From assembly GCA_038502055.1 (NCBI GenBank), contig JAXRKN010000038.1, positions 5,208,001 through 5,272,000 on the forward strand: a stretch of DNA of 64,000 nt. The letters run 5' to 3'. The notes under the pieces are model-generated. The model had not been told where the DNA came from. It saw only the letters and a program-made list of their open reading frames with translations, and did no database searches. Shown in pieces: positions 47,481 through 61,410 of the stretch (positions are counted from its first letter, which is position 1; every line of letters starts with the position of its first letter). This DNA is from Tanytarsus gracilentus (taxonomy: Eukaryota > Arthropoda > Insecta > Diptera > Chironomidae). The translations under genes and the position numbers were made by a program.

Positions 47481-50400
47481 ATGGCGGAAGACAGCGACGG
47501 TTATGATAAAAGTTTAACAGCAGTTGTAATCTGTGAAGGAGACTATCACGATCCAAAATTTCCACAAAAATTAAATAAACTAGTAGCACGCCTCAACAGC
47601 CTTATTGATGAGCAACCGAAATCAAAAAGACTCAAAGTGAATAAGGTAAAAAATTCACCTCTTCTTACTCCCTCTTTCCTAACTGATAATGTGATGATCG
47701 AGCATTAAATTAACATAAATTTGCTCTCTTTTTTTTCTGTTCGCCTCGCGCAGGTTGAGCCATGGAACTCGGTTCGAGTGACTTTGTCCATTCCAAAGGA
47801 AGCGGCTACAAAGCTACGACAACTTGCTGCCGAGGGCAATAGTGCATTAAGAGAATTGGGTATTCTTTCTGTTCAGTTAGAAGGTGACACTGTGATATCA
47901 TTACGAGTTGGTGATCAAGAAATCGTGCTACGAACTTCTGCCGGTATATCAATTTTAAATATATACTTGCGTGATTTCATAAATTAACGTTATTTTTTTC
48001 ACTTAAACTTTTAGATAATTCAAGTGGTCAACAACAACAAGGCTCGTCGGAAGGATTAGGTGAATTAACGAGGATATTAACTCAAAGTAAGCAACATCAT
48101 CAAGGAGCTTCACATTCGTCTGCATCCTTGGACAATGCGATACCATCAACGTCGAGTTCAGTGTCATCCAACAATATTAATCTTAATAGTAACAATAATC
48201 TTTCGTCACAATTTTCATCATCAATTTCTTCTGCTGCAACGATTGGAGTAGTAAATGTTGTTGCGGGAGGAGGAGGGTCGGTTGGAATCGTAGAGAACTT
48301 ATTGAATGGACCTACCGATAGAAATTTGTTTAAATCACCAAATACGGTATGCCCTATGGACGGGAAGCTACCCGTTCATGTGCCAAATGTCATGGATACG
48401 ACGTCGTGTGAGTATCCTTTCGAGAGCATGACACAGGCACGGGTGATACATAGGCGAGAAAACTCGATTGGAATGAATCAACAGCAGCATGGAAATAGTC
48501 AACATTTCATAGCGCCTTCTACGCCAGTTGGACAGCCACCACCGCCGTATACGAATAATAAAGTGACGGCGACTTCGCAAGTTGTTACATCACAGCAGCA
48601 ACAAATTCAATCTCAATTATTACCCGGTGGTGGCAATTCTGTTGGAAGTATCGCAAACAACATTGCCATATCCAGCCCTTTACTAGTGAATCTTTTACAA
48701 AACGAAGTTGTTAACAATAATAATAATAATTTAAATAGCCCCTCTTCTTCTTCTTCTTCTTCTGCGCCCCCTCACCAACACCACCACCCCACAACAAACA
48801 TCAACGTACAAGCTTCATCATCACCCGCTACTCCTACCGGCTTGATAACAGCTACTAATAGTAACAACACCAGTAGTAATTTAGCTGTAAGTGTAAATAA
48901 AACTCACTCGATTCCTGTGCAACAGCACCAACAAGGAACGACAATTGCGACGACCCAACAGCAAATTCTTCTAAATCAAATGGCTGCAAAAGCGACGACG
49001 ACGACGATATTACAGGGCAATCAACAGCACCAACATCAGCAGCAGCTTGTTGTTAATAATGCCTCTCCGAACGTTATGAATCCATCAATATCAGTGCCTT
49101 CACACAGTGTAATTAATAATAACAAAATTCAACCGCAACAACAATCAATAGTAGCTACGACACGATTAATTGGACCTTCAGTACAACAACAACAACAACA
49201 TAATATTCGCAACATTGTACCAATGCAGCAGCAGCAGCAAACTATTCGGCATCCTCTGCAATCTTCTCACATCGCTCCCAATGCAGTCACCTCCTCCCCT
49301 CTTCAATCTCAACAACAGCAAATCCAGCATCAATTGCATCAATTTCGAAGACCAGTCGGAAATGCTCCCCAGCAACAGTTTATGACACAAAATTCAATGC
49401 CTTTACAACAGCCTGCTGCTCAATCGCAAACAGCTGAATCTTCCACTATGACTTTTTATGATCCCATGAAGGTGCTCAATAAGCCCATGGATTCGGCGAC
49501 AAAGAGTAGTTTTCAAGAGTTCACTCGCTATCAACTTCAATACAATTTAAGTCAAGAGCAAAAGAATAATAGTAACAATAATAGCTGTAGTAATAGTGTT
49601 AGCGATGGAATCCAATCTTCAGTGCCTCAACAAAATAATGTTGCTACATTAGCATCTCCTTCGACGGCGGCATCCTCGTCGTCCACATCATCATCATCAA
49701 CATCAATAACATCTCCAGCAAATTTACAACAAATGCTCATAAATAAAAGTGAACCGAAGCAAGTTGGAACGCCTCAAGCTGCCATTGTCGCAGTGACGCA
49801 GCAGCAGCAGCAGGGAAGCGATCCGCTCGGTTTAAATAATCTAACAGACTTACCTGATCTCAATCTTACAAAAAACGAACTAGACTCGCTGCTGCCGACA
49901 TTGAATCCCAGCGAGTTAGAATGTGCCCTCTTTGATACTAAATTTGAGTCATTATTAGAAGGAAAGGATCTGGATATTGAACTTAACTCACAACAGCAAG
50001 CAAAAAATGAGTCATCAGCAAATTTTCCCAGTGACAGTAAAACGCAACAGAGTGCGATTACTGCAGATAAAAAGCAACCGGAAAAATTTCTCATAAATCC
50101 ACTCACAGGTGATCTCGAACCGATGGGAAGTGATCACGAGAGCGGATCTGACAATGATAGCGAAGAGTCAAAGCGGAAAAAGCTTCTACTCAAAAATATC
50201 GGGGACATGATGCAATCTGACTTATCCAATTCTCTCTATTCTGACGATGATGAAACTTCGTGCAGCACGGGATTCTCAAAAGGCGCAAGTGATTTGAGTG
50301 ATGGAGGAAACTCTAACTCAACCGATTTGCTTAACGCGATGAATGCATCGTCAGTGACGGCAATTGGAAAGGTGAGGCGACCACGAAAGGAGAAGGACGG

Positions 50401-53400
50401 CGCCACAGTTAAACAGCCGCGAAAGCCAAAAGAAAAGGTTCTTAAGCCACCGAGGGCGCCGAAAGCAGCTTCGAGTAAACCGCGCAAAAATGCTATTCCA
50501 GTTTTAGCTGAACAAATCATGACAGCAACACCTGAAGGCACTGAAAAAATGAAAATTGTTCTCAAACTTCCCAGGATGGACACAAAAATGGATCTCAAGC
50601 AAGCAACTGTATCGAATCTTAATAGCCAACCATCGATAGTAACTTCTGCAGCGTCTACGATTGCCAATCAGCAAGCAAAGAATCAACAAATTCAAATTCT
50701 TTCGCATCAAACGGCAGCAGCTTCATCGCCTACGAGCATGCCTGGAAACAATCAGTTTCAGTTGATAGCAAATAACGTCACCGTCACCTCCCAAAACTCA
50801 CAAGGCTCGAGTCAAGTTTCATCACCGTCTACTGCAAGTGGTGGCGCTGGTGGTGAGGAGCTTCGTGTACCGCCTCTTCACATTAGCCTTCGAGGTCGCA
50901 ATTCAGTGGTAATTAATAATCGGAAAGATCGGAAAAAAGCTGCCGTAACGACTGGAGCTGACGAAGAAGAAAGTGTAGCGCGTAAATTGAAAAGATTAAT
51001 CTCAAATGAACATCATATATCGGTAGTGGAGCAGAAAGAAGTGCAAGCTATCGTAAATAATCATGACAAGTCAATACCAATTGACATTCCACTGAGTGAT
51101 CGCATCAAAAATATCACTGATCCTCAGCAGATAGTGAATTCACTCTCTAATTACAATGTGACTATTTCCGCTACAAATGCTAATGCACGCGATGGCATTG
51201 ATGGTGCTTCAACGGGAAACTGCAATGACTTCAAATCATCCTCGAAAGTTCTTTCCTTAGAGGGTAATAGTGCGTCAAATATTTCAAGTTCAGCCAATCA
51301 TCTTATGAACTCAACTTCATCGATAACCACAGTCGTTTTTGGTGATGGTATGACAAAAAAGAATCTTAGTGAATTGGCAAATGGTCTTTTGAATTCGGAA
51401 AACATAAAGAAACGAAGACTAAGCGCCACATTGACACAATCGGAACCGTCAAAAAACCAAAAAGATGATGTTCAAAAAATTCACTATACGACTCTAACCG
51501 GTACTATTGGCTCCACAAATGTCGGAACCTTGCCTCAACACTCAAATTTATCGTCTTCAAAAAACTTGAAAGGCTTAAACTCCACAACAATTAACATCGC
51601 AAGTTCCACGTCTTCTGGTGGATCTTGTAACAGTAGTGGAGTTGCTGGTGGTCAGCAGCAGCAAATAAATAACCGATTTAATCGTCAGACACAACAAATG
51701 ACGGCAACAAAAGTATCCTCGCATCCGGTGAAAATCATTAATTTGGTCGATACATCTTCTACTTCATCGGCATCAAACAGCAATTTGAGCCTTAAACAAC
51801 TTCCGCAAGAAAATAGCGATACGATTAGTGAAGAGAAGTTTAAGCAAAAATTTCTCGAAACGACCTTAACAATTACTCAAAAGGTCGTGAAGAAGGAAGC
51901 AATCGAGGATGCCAATAAAGATGATTCTTCACAGATAGCACAAGTCAAGACCACGGAAGAGCAATTAAGTGATAATCAAATAAATATTTCGAATTTAGCT
52001 AATCAAACCAATGCAAATGGCAGCACTCCTCCGACAAATCAGGAATCACCCAATACTCAGACGACACAAACCGGCGAAGATAGTGGCATAGAATCAATGG
52101 ATGCGCTATCGGAAAAGAGCCCTCACCAAACGAGTCACAGTCCACCTGTTGTGAGAACGATGAAGCGATCGAATAGTTTAAAAGATGAAGATCATCCGAG
52201 TGATGTAAAATCGAAAGTTGAAATGGGAGAAATTGAAGCAGCACTAGCGGAAATGGAAGGGACGGGCATGGATGAGCTTATGAAGAACTGTGATAGCAAA
52301 GAGAGGATTAATGGAGATTATTCACTGGTGGGTGATGGCGATGTTACACACAATTTAGAGATTGTGGAAGAAATCCAGGAATCCATGACAGTTAAAGAAG
52401 AGCTTAGAACTGAAAAAATTATTGGAATTATGGAAGATGAGACGGATTTAAGTTGTGCAAAAAATCACACATCCACCACGACTCAAGACGATAAAGAAGA
52501 GGCTAAACCAAGTGCTAATAAAAGTGACACCGTAGAGCCAAAGCCATTGAGAACAAACCCTCCGCTCTACACATATTCAGCAGCAGATAAAGTACAAAGA
52601 GATTTTTCAGGAAGCAATCATTCGGCAGCATCGAGTGCGTCTGATGGAACGGTCGATTCCTTTCAAAAAAAAGATAACAAGGAAATGTTGCAACAGCTTT
52701 CAATTGAAATTCCACAACATGGTGAGAGTGAAAATCGAATAAGAACTCGAGCGAGTAGTAAACTTGAAAGTCCTTTAGAAATCAACAGGCACAGCCCACC
52801 TGACACGCCAGCTAGTTTGAAGGCTAATCAAAAGCCTCCAGCCGAACGCCTTAGTCCCAAACAAATTCTATCCGGGAAAAACAAGAGGAAGCGACAAGGT
52901 TCCGAAAGCTCAACTCAATCGTGCGTAAGCGACGACATGAATAGTCAGCGAAAGAAGACAAGAAAAGGCAATAACATATCTCAGGAAGAAGCTGAAAAGA
53001 CAGTTGCTAAAAATTCAACAGCTGGTGGCGGAAAGAGTGCTAAACCAAATCACAAGGGAAAGGGAATTGAATCGTCAGACAGCGATGAGCCATTGATTGA
53101 TATAAAATCAAGATCAACTCGTGTCAGTAAGAGTCAAACAACGTCACCGAACGCTGCAAGTGCCGATGAGAAAGTGCTACGAAATCATAAGGTCCTCACA
53201 GTCAACACAATGAATGCCACAAACGCAAAATCATCCGTTAATACTTCACCTACAACGCCTTCAGTAACAATAACGCCCGTCGTCTCTAATTCGCTTAACA
53301 ATAATAACAACCTAAGTGGTAAAAATATTTCGGGAAAAAACCAACAGCAGAATCAAGCGGAAGAAAAAATAGGAACTCGGAGGAGCGTTCGTATGACAAC

Positions 53401-53741
53401 TTCTTCGTTAGCAACTAATAAAGCCAACGTTAAGGCGAGCTCCCACAATGCGACTTCTTCCGTGACCGTTGGCAATTCTGGAAATGCTCAGCATGTCGCT
53501 AATAACAATAACAACAACAACAATGGCAGTGGTTTGAAGAGCGATCAAAATGAACCTAGGAGAAAAACAAGAAGTGCGGGTAAGCATCATAAATTATTTA
53601 TTTATTAGTGAAGTGATCTCAACATCAAAATCAATATTTGCTAACTATTCTTCATTCTTCTCTCTCTTCACGTGCTATATTTTAGGCTTAGAGAGTCAAT
53701 CAGAAGGTCGTCGACGTCGAGGGTCTCGCGACAGTAAGTGA
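47481..53741 (+). CDS. Ncoa6: Nuclear receptor coactivator 6 (NCOA6/ASC-2)
   Basis: Four coding exons: 47,481-47,645, 47,754-47,943, 48,015-53,579 (a 5.6-kb exon) and 53,686-53,741. They total 5,976 nt, or 1,991 aa. The start is the ATG after an acceptor; an earlier in-frame ATG at 47,442 lies inside the intron. Residues about 8-118 match the conserved N-terminal NCOA6 domain, with VEPWNSVRVTLSIPKEAA and LRELGILSVQLEGD nearly as in vertebrates. A nuclear-receptor box LVNLL is at 342-346. NPLTGDLEPM near 50,097 appears conserved. The rest is Q-, N- and S-rich disordered sequence with basic nuclear stretches (RRKKTRK-like, RRRRGSRD at the end). NCOA6 is the Trr/MLL3-4 COMPASS-like complex subunit that couples nuclear receptors to H3K4 methylation and, in flies, to Hippo/Yorkie output. 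Confidence 0.93.
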
Positions 53742-56081
53742 CCAACAATTGACTGCGCCTCATCTCACCATTCAAATGAGACGCAGTGTCATCCTGTAGA
53801 AGCATCACAGGAATCAACATACTACAATGAGAGTCATTTGCTGGAGAGTGACTATAGTCTAGATGAATTATTTGTCTCTTCGGATGATAGCAATCTTGAA
53901 ATGTCTGTGGTAACAATCTCTTTGTACTAAGGATATATTTAATTATATTGTGGCTTTCAAGTGAAATGATGTGGGAAACAAAATATTCTCATATTAAAAA
54001 AACACGGGAAACATGATTTCATGCATGTCCGTTTCGCTGTGTGAAGGGTTTTGAGATTAAAATGATAGCGCTTACCTGATTAACAATATACAGAAACTAA
54101 TAGCGGAATGAAACATTATTTGAGATAAAAGAAAAATCTATAGCTAATCATTGAGAATCTGCTGTAAAAAGTGTCTTATCGATGATAACAAAAAAAAAAG
54201 ATAATTTGATAGCGGCGAAGAAGAATAAAAAAAATATTTGATTGAGACTATATTTCATACAGAACGTTAAAAATTTCCGTACATGATATTTCGGTTTTTA
54301 CGGTTAGTTAAAAAAGAATTTTTGGAAACAATTAAAAAAAAGTGTTTTGATGAAAGGACAATAGCAATTCTTCGCGGAAAAAATAGGTGTCTTTTGAAGA
54401 AAGGCAAAAGCGTTCAAATTTGTTCTCACCCTCTCACTACGTCACTTTAGTTGTAATATTTTTAAATGAAAGAAGAATCCCCTATTTGCTGTTAAGATTA
54501 ATTTAAAAAAGCTCTTCAAAAAAATAAATAATGAAATGAACTGAAAAGAATGAAATTTCTTGAGCTTATGAAGAAAGCGGTTCTTCAAGGAGAAAAAACA
54601 CACACATAAACTTGTAAATATTCGTTCAATTTAGTTTGTTAGTCCACGCAAAAAAAAAATATTAATTTACATTAGGTTTTTTGATATTTAAAACAAATCG
54701 AGGAGAAAAAAAATGAATGGAAATAATAATAATAATGATTATATTTTAAAGTTAGCAGAATGATTAAGTTCACACACACATACACAAACATACATTTTCC
54801 CGCAAAAAAAAGCTCTCATTCATTTTACTTTTGCTGAATATTTTAAATTTTTGTAAATATTCAAAATTCTCCTGCCGTTTTCCTGAATTTTTTCATCTGC
54901 ATTTCTGCTTACGAACAAAATATTGTAAACTTATAATTTTTAATAATTTATTATATTGAAATTTTCATGTATGAGAGCACACGTCAGTCAGTCAATTGAG
55001 TAAAAATAAATTTCCCGGCTTTCGTTTTTTTAGCAACAAAAAAAGTTAATAATGATCACATGCAACACACACACACACGCAGAATACACGACATTGTATT
55101 TAGCTATATTGAATAATATAAAAAAAAGAAGAAAAAAAAATAATTGAATGAAAATATTATATATAAAAAAATGCTATTGTTTAAGAGAAACAAGAAGGAT
55201 GAAGTTGATGATGATAAAAAAATGAAGCCCTTAACAGATTTTTTAGAAAATATTTTTATTTCGATTCTAATAATTTTTTATTTTAAATTAATTTAATTTT
55301 CTCCCTAAACCCCTCAATGTACGCACTTCCGCACTCAATCGCTAAAATCTCAGCGCTTATTCTTATGAGGAAAAAATATTAGTATAATTTTAAAAATTCA
55401 TAGAATTTTGTATCCCCATTATGTCCTTTATGCATGCGTCTGAGAGTTGAGCGACTAACATGAGTGCGCGAAAAGCAATGAAAAGCTAGAGAAGAGAGAG
55501 AGAGAAGATACGTTTGGTGGTATATATAGTTTCATTCAGTGTATAAATTATTTTGTATCTTTTCCTTACTTTAATTAGATCGATATATGAAAATAATAAT
55601 TATTATATTTCGTATAATTACGATTAAGTAAAGTATTAGGTTCTTATTGTAGAATTTCCTTTCTTTTTCTTTAGATGCGAAGTCGAGTTCGCTTAAAATT
55701 AGTTTTTAACGAGAAGGAAAAGAATTAATAGAGGATATGATTGAAAAGGGAAAAAAAATTAAGTTGGCTCTTATTTGCAAATAATTTCAGTCGAAAGAAC
55801 ATTGAGAAAAAAAAATGGGAAAAAGTTTAAAAAAATAACTCTTCATGCTAGTTTTAAGCGCATTGTTGAAGTAAATAGAATTATATATCAATCAATACAA
55901 CATGAAAACAATTGTGTTAAAAAAATATTAATGAGTCGTTTTAATTTTCTTATCGTCGGCGCTTTCTTTCAGAAACAAATTAACCTCGAACTTCTGCAAC
56001 CTGTTCATATATATTTATTGGACGAGACTTCTGCCACGAACAGGTTTAATAAGTGACTAGATTTAACTGGAGAATGGAGTT
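53742..56081. other. NCOA6 3' UTR and gene-free spacer
   Basis: AT-rich with many A-runs and CACACA tracts (about 54,770 and 55,065). An open frame at 55,775-56,056 is unsupported. No other feature seen. Confidence 0.5.
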
Positions 56082-56150
56082 TTTATTATATTCAAGTATG
56101 ATACATTGTAACTTGTACGGGTGGGTAAATATTATTTCAATAAATAAAAA

Positions 56151-58166
56151 TTAACTTTGTTCTCGAGGCGAACTGTCCACCGCATCGGGACTCGTCAAGT
56201 CGGGCGCAGAGGCGTTGATATTTTCAGGTGAATCGCTCAACGAGTCACCCTCAAAATCCTCCAGTGATCGGGACTTTCTAAAATTGATGCGATTTAAAAC
56301 TTGTTTTAATTAAACGGGAAAATATCAATTATACCTTCTACTTAACGGACTACACAAGAGTGGAATATGTAAAGGAACTGAGTCCATGGAGGAGGCAGAA
56401 TTTTCGTTTGGTCTCACGTCTTCAACAAACCGTCGACTATACATTTCAGCATTGATGCCATTCATAAGGTCAAATAAATTCGCGAGAGTTGCCCTCAAAT
56501 CACCTCGACTCATGCCCAGCATAAATTTCAATTGCGAAATATTTTGATTGAGTAGATAGACACCATAGAGAAGAACATTTGATGGCGGTACACTGCGACA
56601 GAAAAGTGGAAAACTAAACAGAGTAACAAGAAGAGGTTGATTAATTTTTATGCAAATTTAAGTGGCACTCGAAAAGACTCACGTTCGATCGGTTGGTGGT
56701 AAAACTTTTATGCTATCTAAAATCCTTGAACGCGAACCCTCGTGCTTAATTGGATTTCTTAGTGGCACATTTAGAATGCGAGAGACGATGAGAACGCAGT
56801 GGGCGACATAGCCGAGCGCTACCGAAATTTCGACGGCCGTCGTTTGAGTTTCGCTATAAGATTCTGCATCGGGCAAATGAATTCCGTTTATCGCGTACGA
56901 GCGATCACACTTTTTAACAAAATAAATTTCATTGAGGTCTTTAAGCAAACTCCTTCTCGTTTCGAGCAGTGCCAGTTTCACATTCATAAATGTTTCGCGC
57001 TGTAGTGCGAGCTTTTCATCATACGCCCTCAAATTCTCACGATTTAATGTCCTTAGGTTATTCCATATAAACGTTTCAGTCTCGGTATTATCGTCTTTAA
57101 GCTTCTCACGCTTCGCCTCAAGTTGCTTATTATTTTGTCTGCATCTATCTCGCTCTTGCGATAACAACTTTAGCCTAAAGCGAGCACACTCAATTTTAAT
57201 GCTAAGCTCGTGACTCTTTAATAAAACTTCTGGTTTTGGCGGTACTTGAGCCAGCAATCGACTCAACGCTCTTCCCATGCCCGGTTGTTTTTGGGCTTCA
57301 TAGAAAATTGGCCGCGCAGTTGTTACCAGATCGAGATTAAGACACGCCGGACTCTTTATACATATTCGCTCGGCCAAGATTTTAGTGTTTTTTCGAAGCT
57401 CATTAATCTCACGCTGGATCTCCTGCATTTGCAGAAGACGTTCGAGTGTGTAGCTCTGTTGCATTTCATTCTTGGCGAATTTCAATTGAACATATCGAAC
57501 CTTTGGATAGTTGATGAGAATGTCCATGGCATTTGATGCCCTCTGCTCGTCCTCCTCTTGAACTAGCGTCGGTAGTGATGATGAAAGATTATTTAACTTA
57601 TTGCCATTCGATAGATTATGAGTAGAAGTTTTATCACAGTTTGGTTCCGCCTCCTTCGTTGTGGTCGATATTGGAATGGTATCGGGTGCATCACTCTCAG
57701 ACTTGAAATGATATATTATTTGGTCACTAGACGTAAATACGCCACCATCCAGCTGAAACAATAGCGTATTCTCTTTGAACTTTGCACTGTCCTCGCAACT
57801 GCTACGCGATGCTTTCGGAACGAGCACTAATCCCGAGAAATAAATGCCCCATAGAAACAGAAGCTTATCAGCTGACGTTGGCGATGCTGATTTTTGCCAC
57901 ACACGAATGCACACATACTTTTGACTGCTCTCGCGTAGCTCACTATTAATTTCGGGCCAATTTACTTTGCCATTTCTCACCTCGACGCACGAGCTCGTGT
58001 AGAATGGCTTCGAAAATGCACTCAGATGCAGCGTGAAATAGGCTTCAGAGCTAAAATTTTTGTCACAATGAAGAGTCAAATTGTGAGCTGTGATTTTGAT
58101 TAAATTTCGCAATCTTATGTGGCTCGTAACGAGTGGTAGCCAATCTCTTTGTGCTCTATGAAACAT
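56151..58166 (-). CDS. Uvrag: UVRAG homologue, Vps34-complex autophagy/endosome subunit
   Basis: Three exons on the minus strand: 58,166-56,683, 56,592-56,335 and 56,277-56,151. They total 1,869 nt, or 622 aa (human 699). The N-terminal C2-like part starts with RLRNLIKITAHNLTLH and AYFTLHLSAFSKPFYTS and includes VCIRVW and DGGVFTSSDQ. A central coiled coil follows (about residues 230-400, rich in E/K/R/L). The C-terminal BARA-like part has SVALGYVAHCVLIVSRILN and VPLRNPIKHEGSRSRI, the family's best signature. The C-terminus is acidic and Ser/Pro-rich. UVRAG replaces ATG14 in Vps34 complex II with Beclin 1, acting in autophagosome maturation and endosomal traffic. A minus-strand poly(A) signal is at 56,087-56,082. 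Head to head with the MEAK7 gene. Confidence 0.92.
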
Positions 58167-59439
58167 TTTTCATCTTTTTCCACACCAAAAACACCTTAAT
58201 CATTGCCTAATTTAATTATCAACTTTTTGTTTTTATGAACTAATTTTTTTTCTCTTCACAACTTGAAAAACAAAGCAGACAATTCCCGGGAATTTTGGCA
58301 GCGAAAATGTGGCACGCTACTGAATTATTTGATTATTTTGTCACAATCTTAATTTAAATTGTGTTTTTAAAATAGAAAAAGTATTTTTTTATTTTTGAAA
58401 TTTCACTTTAATTATTTAGAACTTGTACTAAAAAAATTTCTTATCAAAACAAAAAAAAATTTGACGTCATCGACAGTTGGACCCACTAGAGAGAATTTTC
58501 CACAACACAGAGCTACAAATATTTAAAAAAAAATAGAGGAAAATCATTAGATTTTGAACTGTTTCACCGAAAAGTTGTTAGTTAAGGTGCTCCCGTGCAC
58601 TTTAGATTAGAATGCAAGACGGAAAAGCGTGAAAGTTTTTAAGTTTTTTTTAAGTGAAAATTGCGTGTGAAAATTTTTTATCGAACAACAAATTTTGCGA
58701 GAAAATAAATTTTATTAGGTAGGGAGGCTACAGTGTGGTTGGTTGGGGTGGTGTAAAGGAAATTTTGCGTAATTTGAAAAGAAAATATTCGAGAAATTTT
58801 TTTTAAGGGAACAAAGTTCATTCTAGAATTTTTTTAAACGATAAGCGAATAACAAATTATTAAGTTACAAAACTAAAAATCAATTAGAGTAAATTTTAAC
58901 AATACACAAGCGCGATGAATAATACGCATATCTTATCGTTCATCCTGTGATGATAAAACAATAACCCGAAGAGCTCAAAACTCAAACAATCAATGATTAT
59001 CTATTACGTAGATTAAGTTGTCGAGATAACGGTATATATATAAAAAAAACTTTCTCTTCTCAATTTATTTTATAGACAGACAGGAAAAGTGACGTCGAGG
59101 AGGGGGTGGAGAAAGAAAATTCATAAGCAAGCCTCGAAGAAAGAAAAATAAACAATCAACAGAACTGCACCTCCTTTCACATATATGTTTTTTTATTCGG
59201 TCTGAAGGTGAGTGATTTCTTAAGAACTTTGCAAACGTTAATTTTAGAAAATGTTTTCTTATAACGTATTCGTATGTCCTCGTGAGAGAGCTCGAGCAAA
59301 TTTTCTTTTAATTTCTCAAGTTCACACTACATATTTGCATATCATTATTCCTTTTCTACTTTACATACCAATGGCACAAAAAAAAAGGCAGCACCATTTA
59401 CGCAATACAGCGACGATATAATAAGAATAGTTGGCAGGC
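58167..59439. promoter_or_regulatory. Divergent UVRAG/MEAK7 promoter and MEAK7 leader
   Basis: On the plus strand a TATATATATAAAAAAA box at 59,033 and an initiator (TCTCAATTT, +1 about A59062) have 29-bp spacing. A probable non-coding exon (59,062-59,207) ends at the donor TGAAG/GTGAGT. Its acceptor before the ATG at 59,440 is uncertain; GAATAGTTGGCAG just before the ATG is one option. A CRE-like TGACGTCG lies in this exon at about 59,090. No TATA box was identified for UVRAG. Confidence 0.5.
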
Positions 59440-61410
59440 ATGGGAAACTCCAGTCAAAAATTGGCTGAAAAGTGCTCGCTTCTCAACAAAAATGAGGTGC
59501 CGATCGTGGCGAGCTCTTTTAAGTTAGTGAGCAAAAATTCAGAGCGCATTAAAGAGGATGAATTGAAGAAATTTTGGGGAACTCAGATGGATCCAAGGCT
59601 ATCGCAATACATTACCAACTTCCTTTTCGGTCCGCTTGGAAATAGAAATCCGGCCGTTGAATTTCAACGCTTCGCTGAGCTCTACGTTTATTGCGTTCGA
59701 GGAACCATCGATGAGCGTGTCACTGTGCTAATGTGTAGCTTAGGCCAAACGGAGCAAGAACCGAACGAAATAGCGTATCCGTTGATTAAAGAGGTAAGGC
59801 TTTGTGTGTGTGTATGCTTTAATCGAATAACTTGGCAAAATTGATTTTTTTTCGCCTTCTCTCACTTCTCTTCTTTTTCTTTAGTATGTTGAAGCTGTCG
59901 TTAGTAGTTATATGCGTGCATTGCGATTAGAATCTGGTCAACAATATAAATCTTGGGAGTCGAGGGGGTTCCGTATTGTTAAGGATTGTGTGCAGAAACT
60001 CGCAGAAAGTTTGGCCTATGATATGACACAAGGCACCCAAAAAGTCACGCGTATCGATGCAGAACGTTGGCTCCAACAAAATCCAGTTTTCCTCCGTATG
60101 CTCGAGCATGTTTTTCTCCACCTTTATCACTATCGAGCGGTGAAAAATCCCAATGAAGACAAGAAAGATAAAGATGAGAGTGGTGGAGGAGGCGGAAGCG
60201 GACAGGGTAGTGGAAAGGTGAAAGCATTTTGCCCGGAAAACTCTCTTCTTCCAACATGTGAAAATATCAATTACATGCCCGACTATCCCGCATTCATAGA
60301 CATCTCTCAAATTCTCTTCATAAATTCTCAATTACCAACGGAGCTGCAGTCCAAGTGGCGATTTCTATTCTCATCACAAATACATGGCGAATCTTTTAGT
60401 ACGTTCATTGGCCGCATAATGGATCAGGGATCAACAGTTATAATTGTCGAAGACACGAATGGCTATATATTTGGCGGCTTCGCTTCAGACTCCTGGACAA
60501 TAAGGTGAGAGGAGAGGTTTATGCATTAATTTGTATAATCTTAATTATTTATGTATGCAGTGATAATTTAATTAATTGCTTCTTACAGTCCAAACTTTGT
60601 TGGCACGGAGAGTTCCTTTTTATTTACGCTACGACCGCGTATGAGAAGTTTTCCGGCAACAACTTATAATGATCATTATCAATATCTCAATCTACATCAG
60701 CAAACAATGCCAAATGGTAAAATCATATATGTGTTTATACGCATAAATACTGATAATCTTGGAAAATTAATTTAATGAATCTCATTCCAATTCAGGATTG
60801 GGAATTGGTGGACAATTTAAATATTGGGGATTATGGATTGATAGCGAATATGGCAATGGAGAATGTTCGGAGACATGTACAACTTATAAAAACTACATTC
60901 AATTGGCAGCGACAAAGAGCTTCAAAATCAGAAATATCGAGGTATGGGGCGTTGGGGAGAAGCCATCAAAAGAGGATGAGGTATGTGATTATCTTGCAAG
61001 TGAACCCTTTACTTGTTGAACATCGTATGCGTTGTTTGTTTAAGACAGGGATCGACGTGACGCAATTATTTCTGAGTTGTTTCACAAGTTCCTTTGTCTA
61101 TACGTAGTCACAAAATTTGAGAGCAGACAAATATTTTAAGTTATTGCACTAAGCCTTATGAATATAGATATTGTTGTCACGCACGAGCCCTGCTATGACA
61201 ATATAAACTTTATTGATTTTCCTCTCCCTCAATATAATGTTTGCATATTAAATAAATATATAAATTTTCTTCGTGTTATAGGACGAGGAACGCTCTATTT
61301 TGGATCGAGACGCTGAAGCTAAAGCGATTCTTAAAATTGCGGGTAGAGAACTTCATAGCGATGGCTATCGGGATGACGTACACATTGACATGACCGATCA
61401 TGAGAAGTAA
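59440..61410 (+). CDS. MEAK7: MEAK7-like TLDc protein (TLDC1), copy 1
   Basis: Five exons: 59,440-59,793, 59,885-60,504, 60,589-60,716, 60,796-60,980 and 61,282-61,410. They total 1,416 nt, or 471 aa. It begins MGNSSQK, a strong N-myristoylation signal as in vertebrate MEAK7. A helical N-terminal region includes DELKKFWGTQMDPRL. A Gly-rich linker (SGGGGGSGQGSG) lies near residue 220. The TLDc domain spans about 250-420 (SKWRFLFSSQIHGESF, VIIVEDTNGYIFGGFASDSW, YWGLWIDSEYGNG, FKIRNIEVWGVG). Vertebrate MEAK7 sits on lysosomes and supports an alternative mTOR signalling route; TLDc proteins as a family bind the V-ATPase. The stop at 61,408 overlaps a good donor (AA/GTAAGA), so other C-termini are possible. 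Confidence 0.88.

Noticed and set aside
50236..50667. 143-codon minus-strand frame within the NCOA6 large exon
   Set aside because: Antisense shadow of a repetitive coding region with no independent evidence.
55775..56056. 93-codon plus-strand frame downstream of NCOA6
   Set aside because: It runs into the 3' end of UVRAG on the other strand, is Lys/Ile-rich and has no domain.
58726..58760. Sequence resembling miR-34 (CAGTGTGGTTGGTTGG)
   Set aside because: The seed does not match and no complementary arm is nearby.
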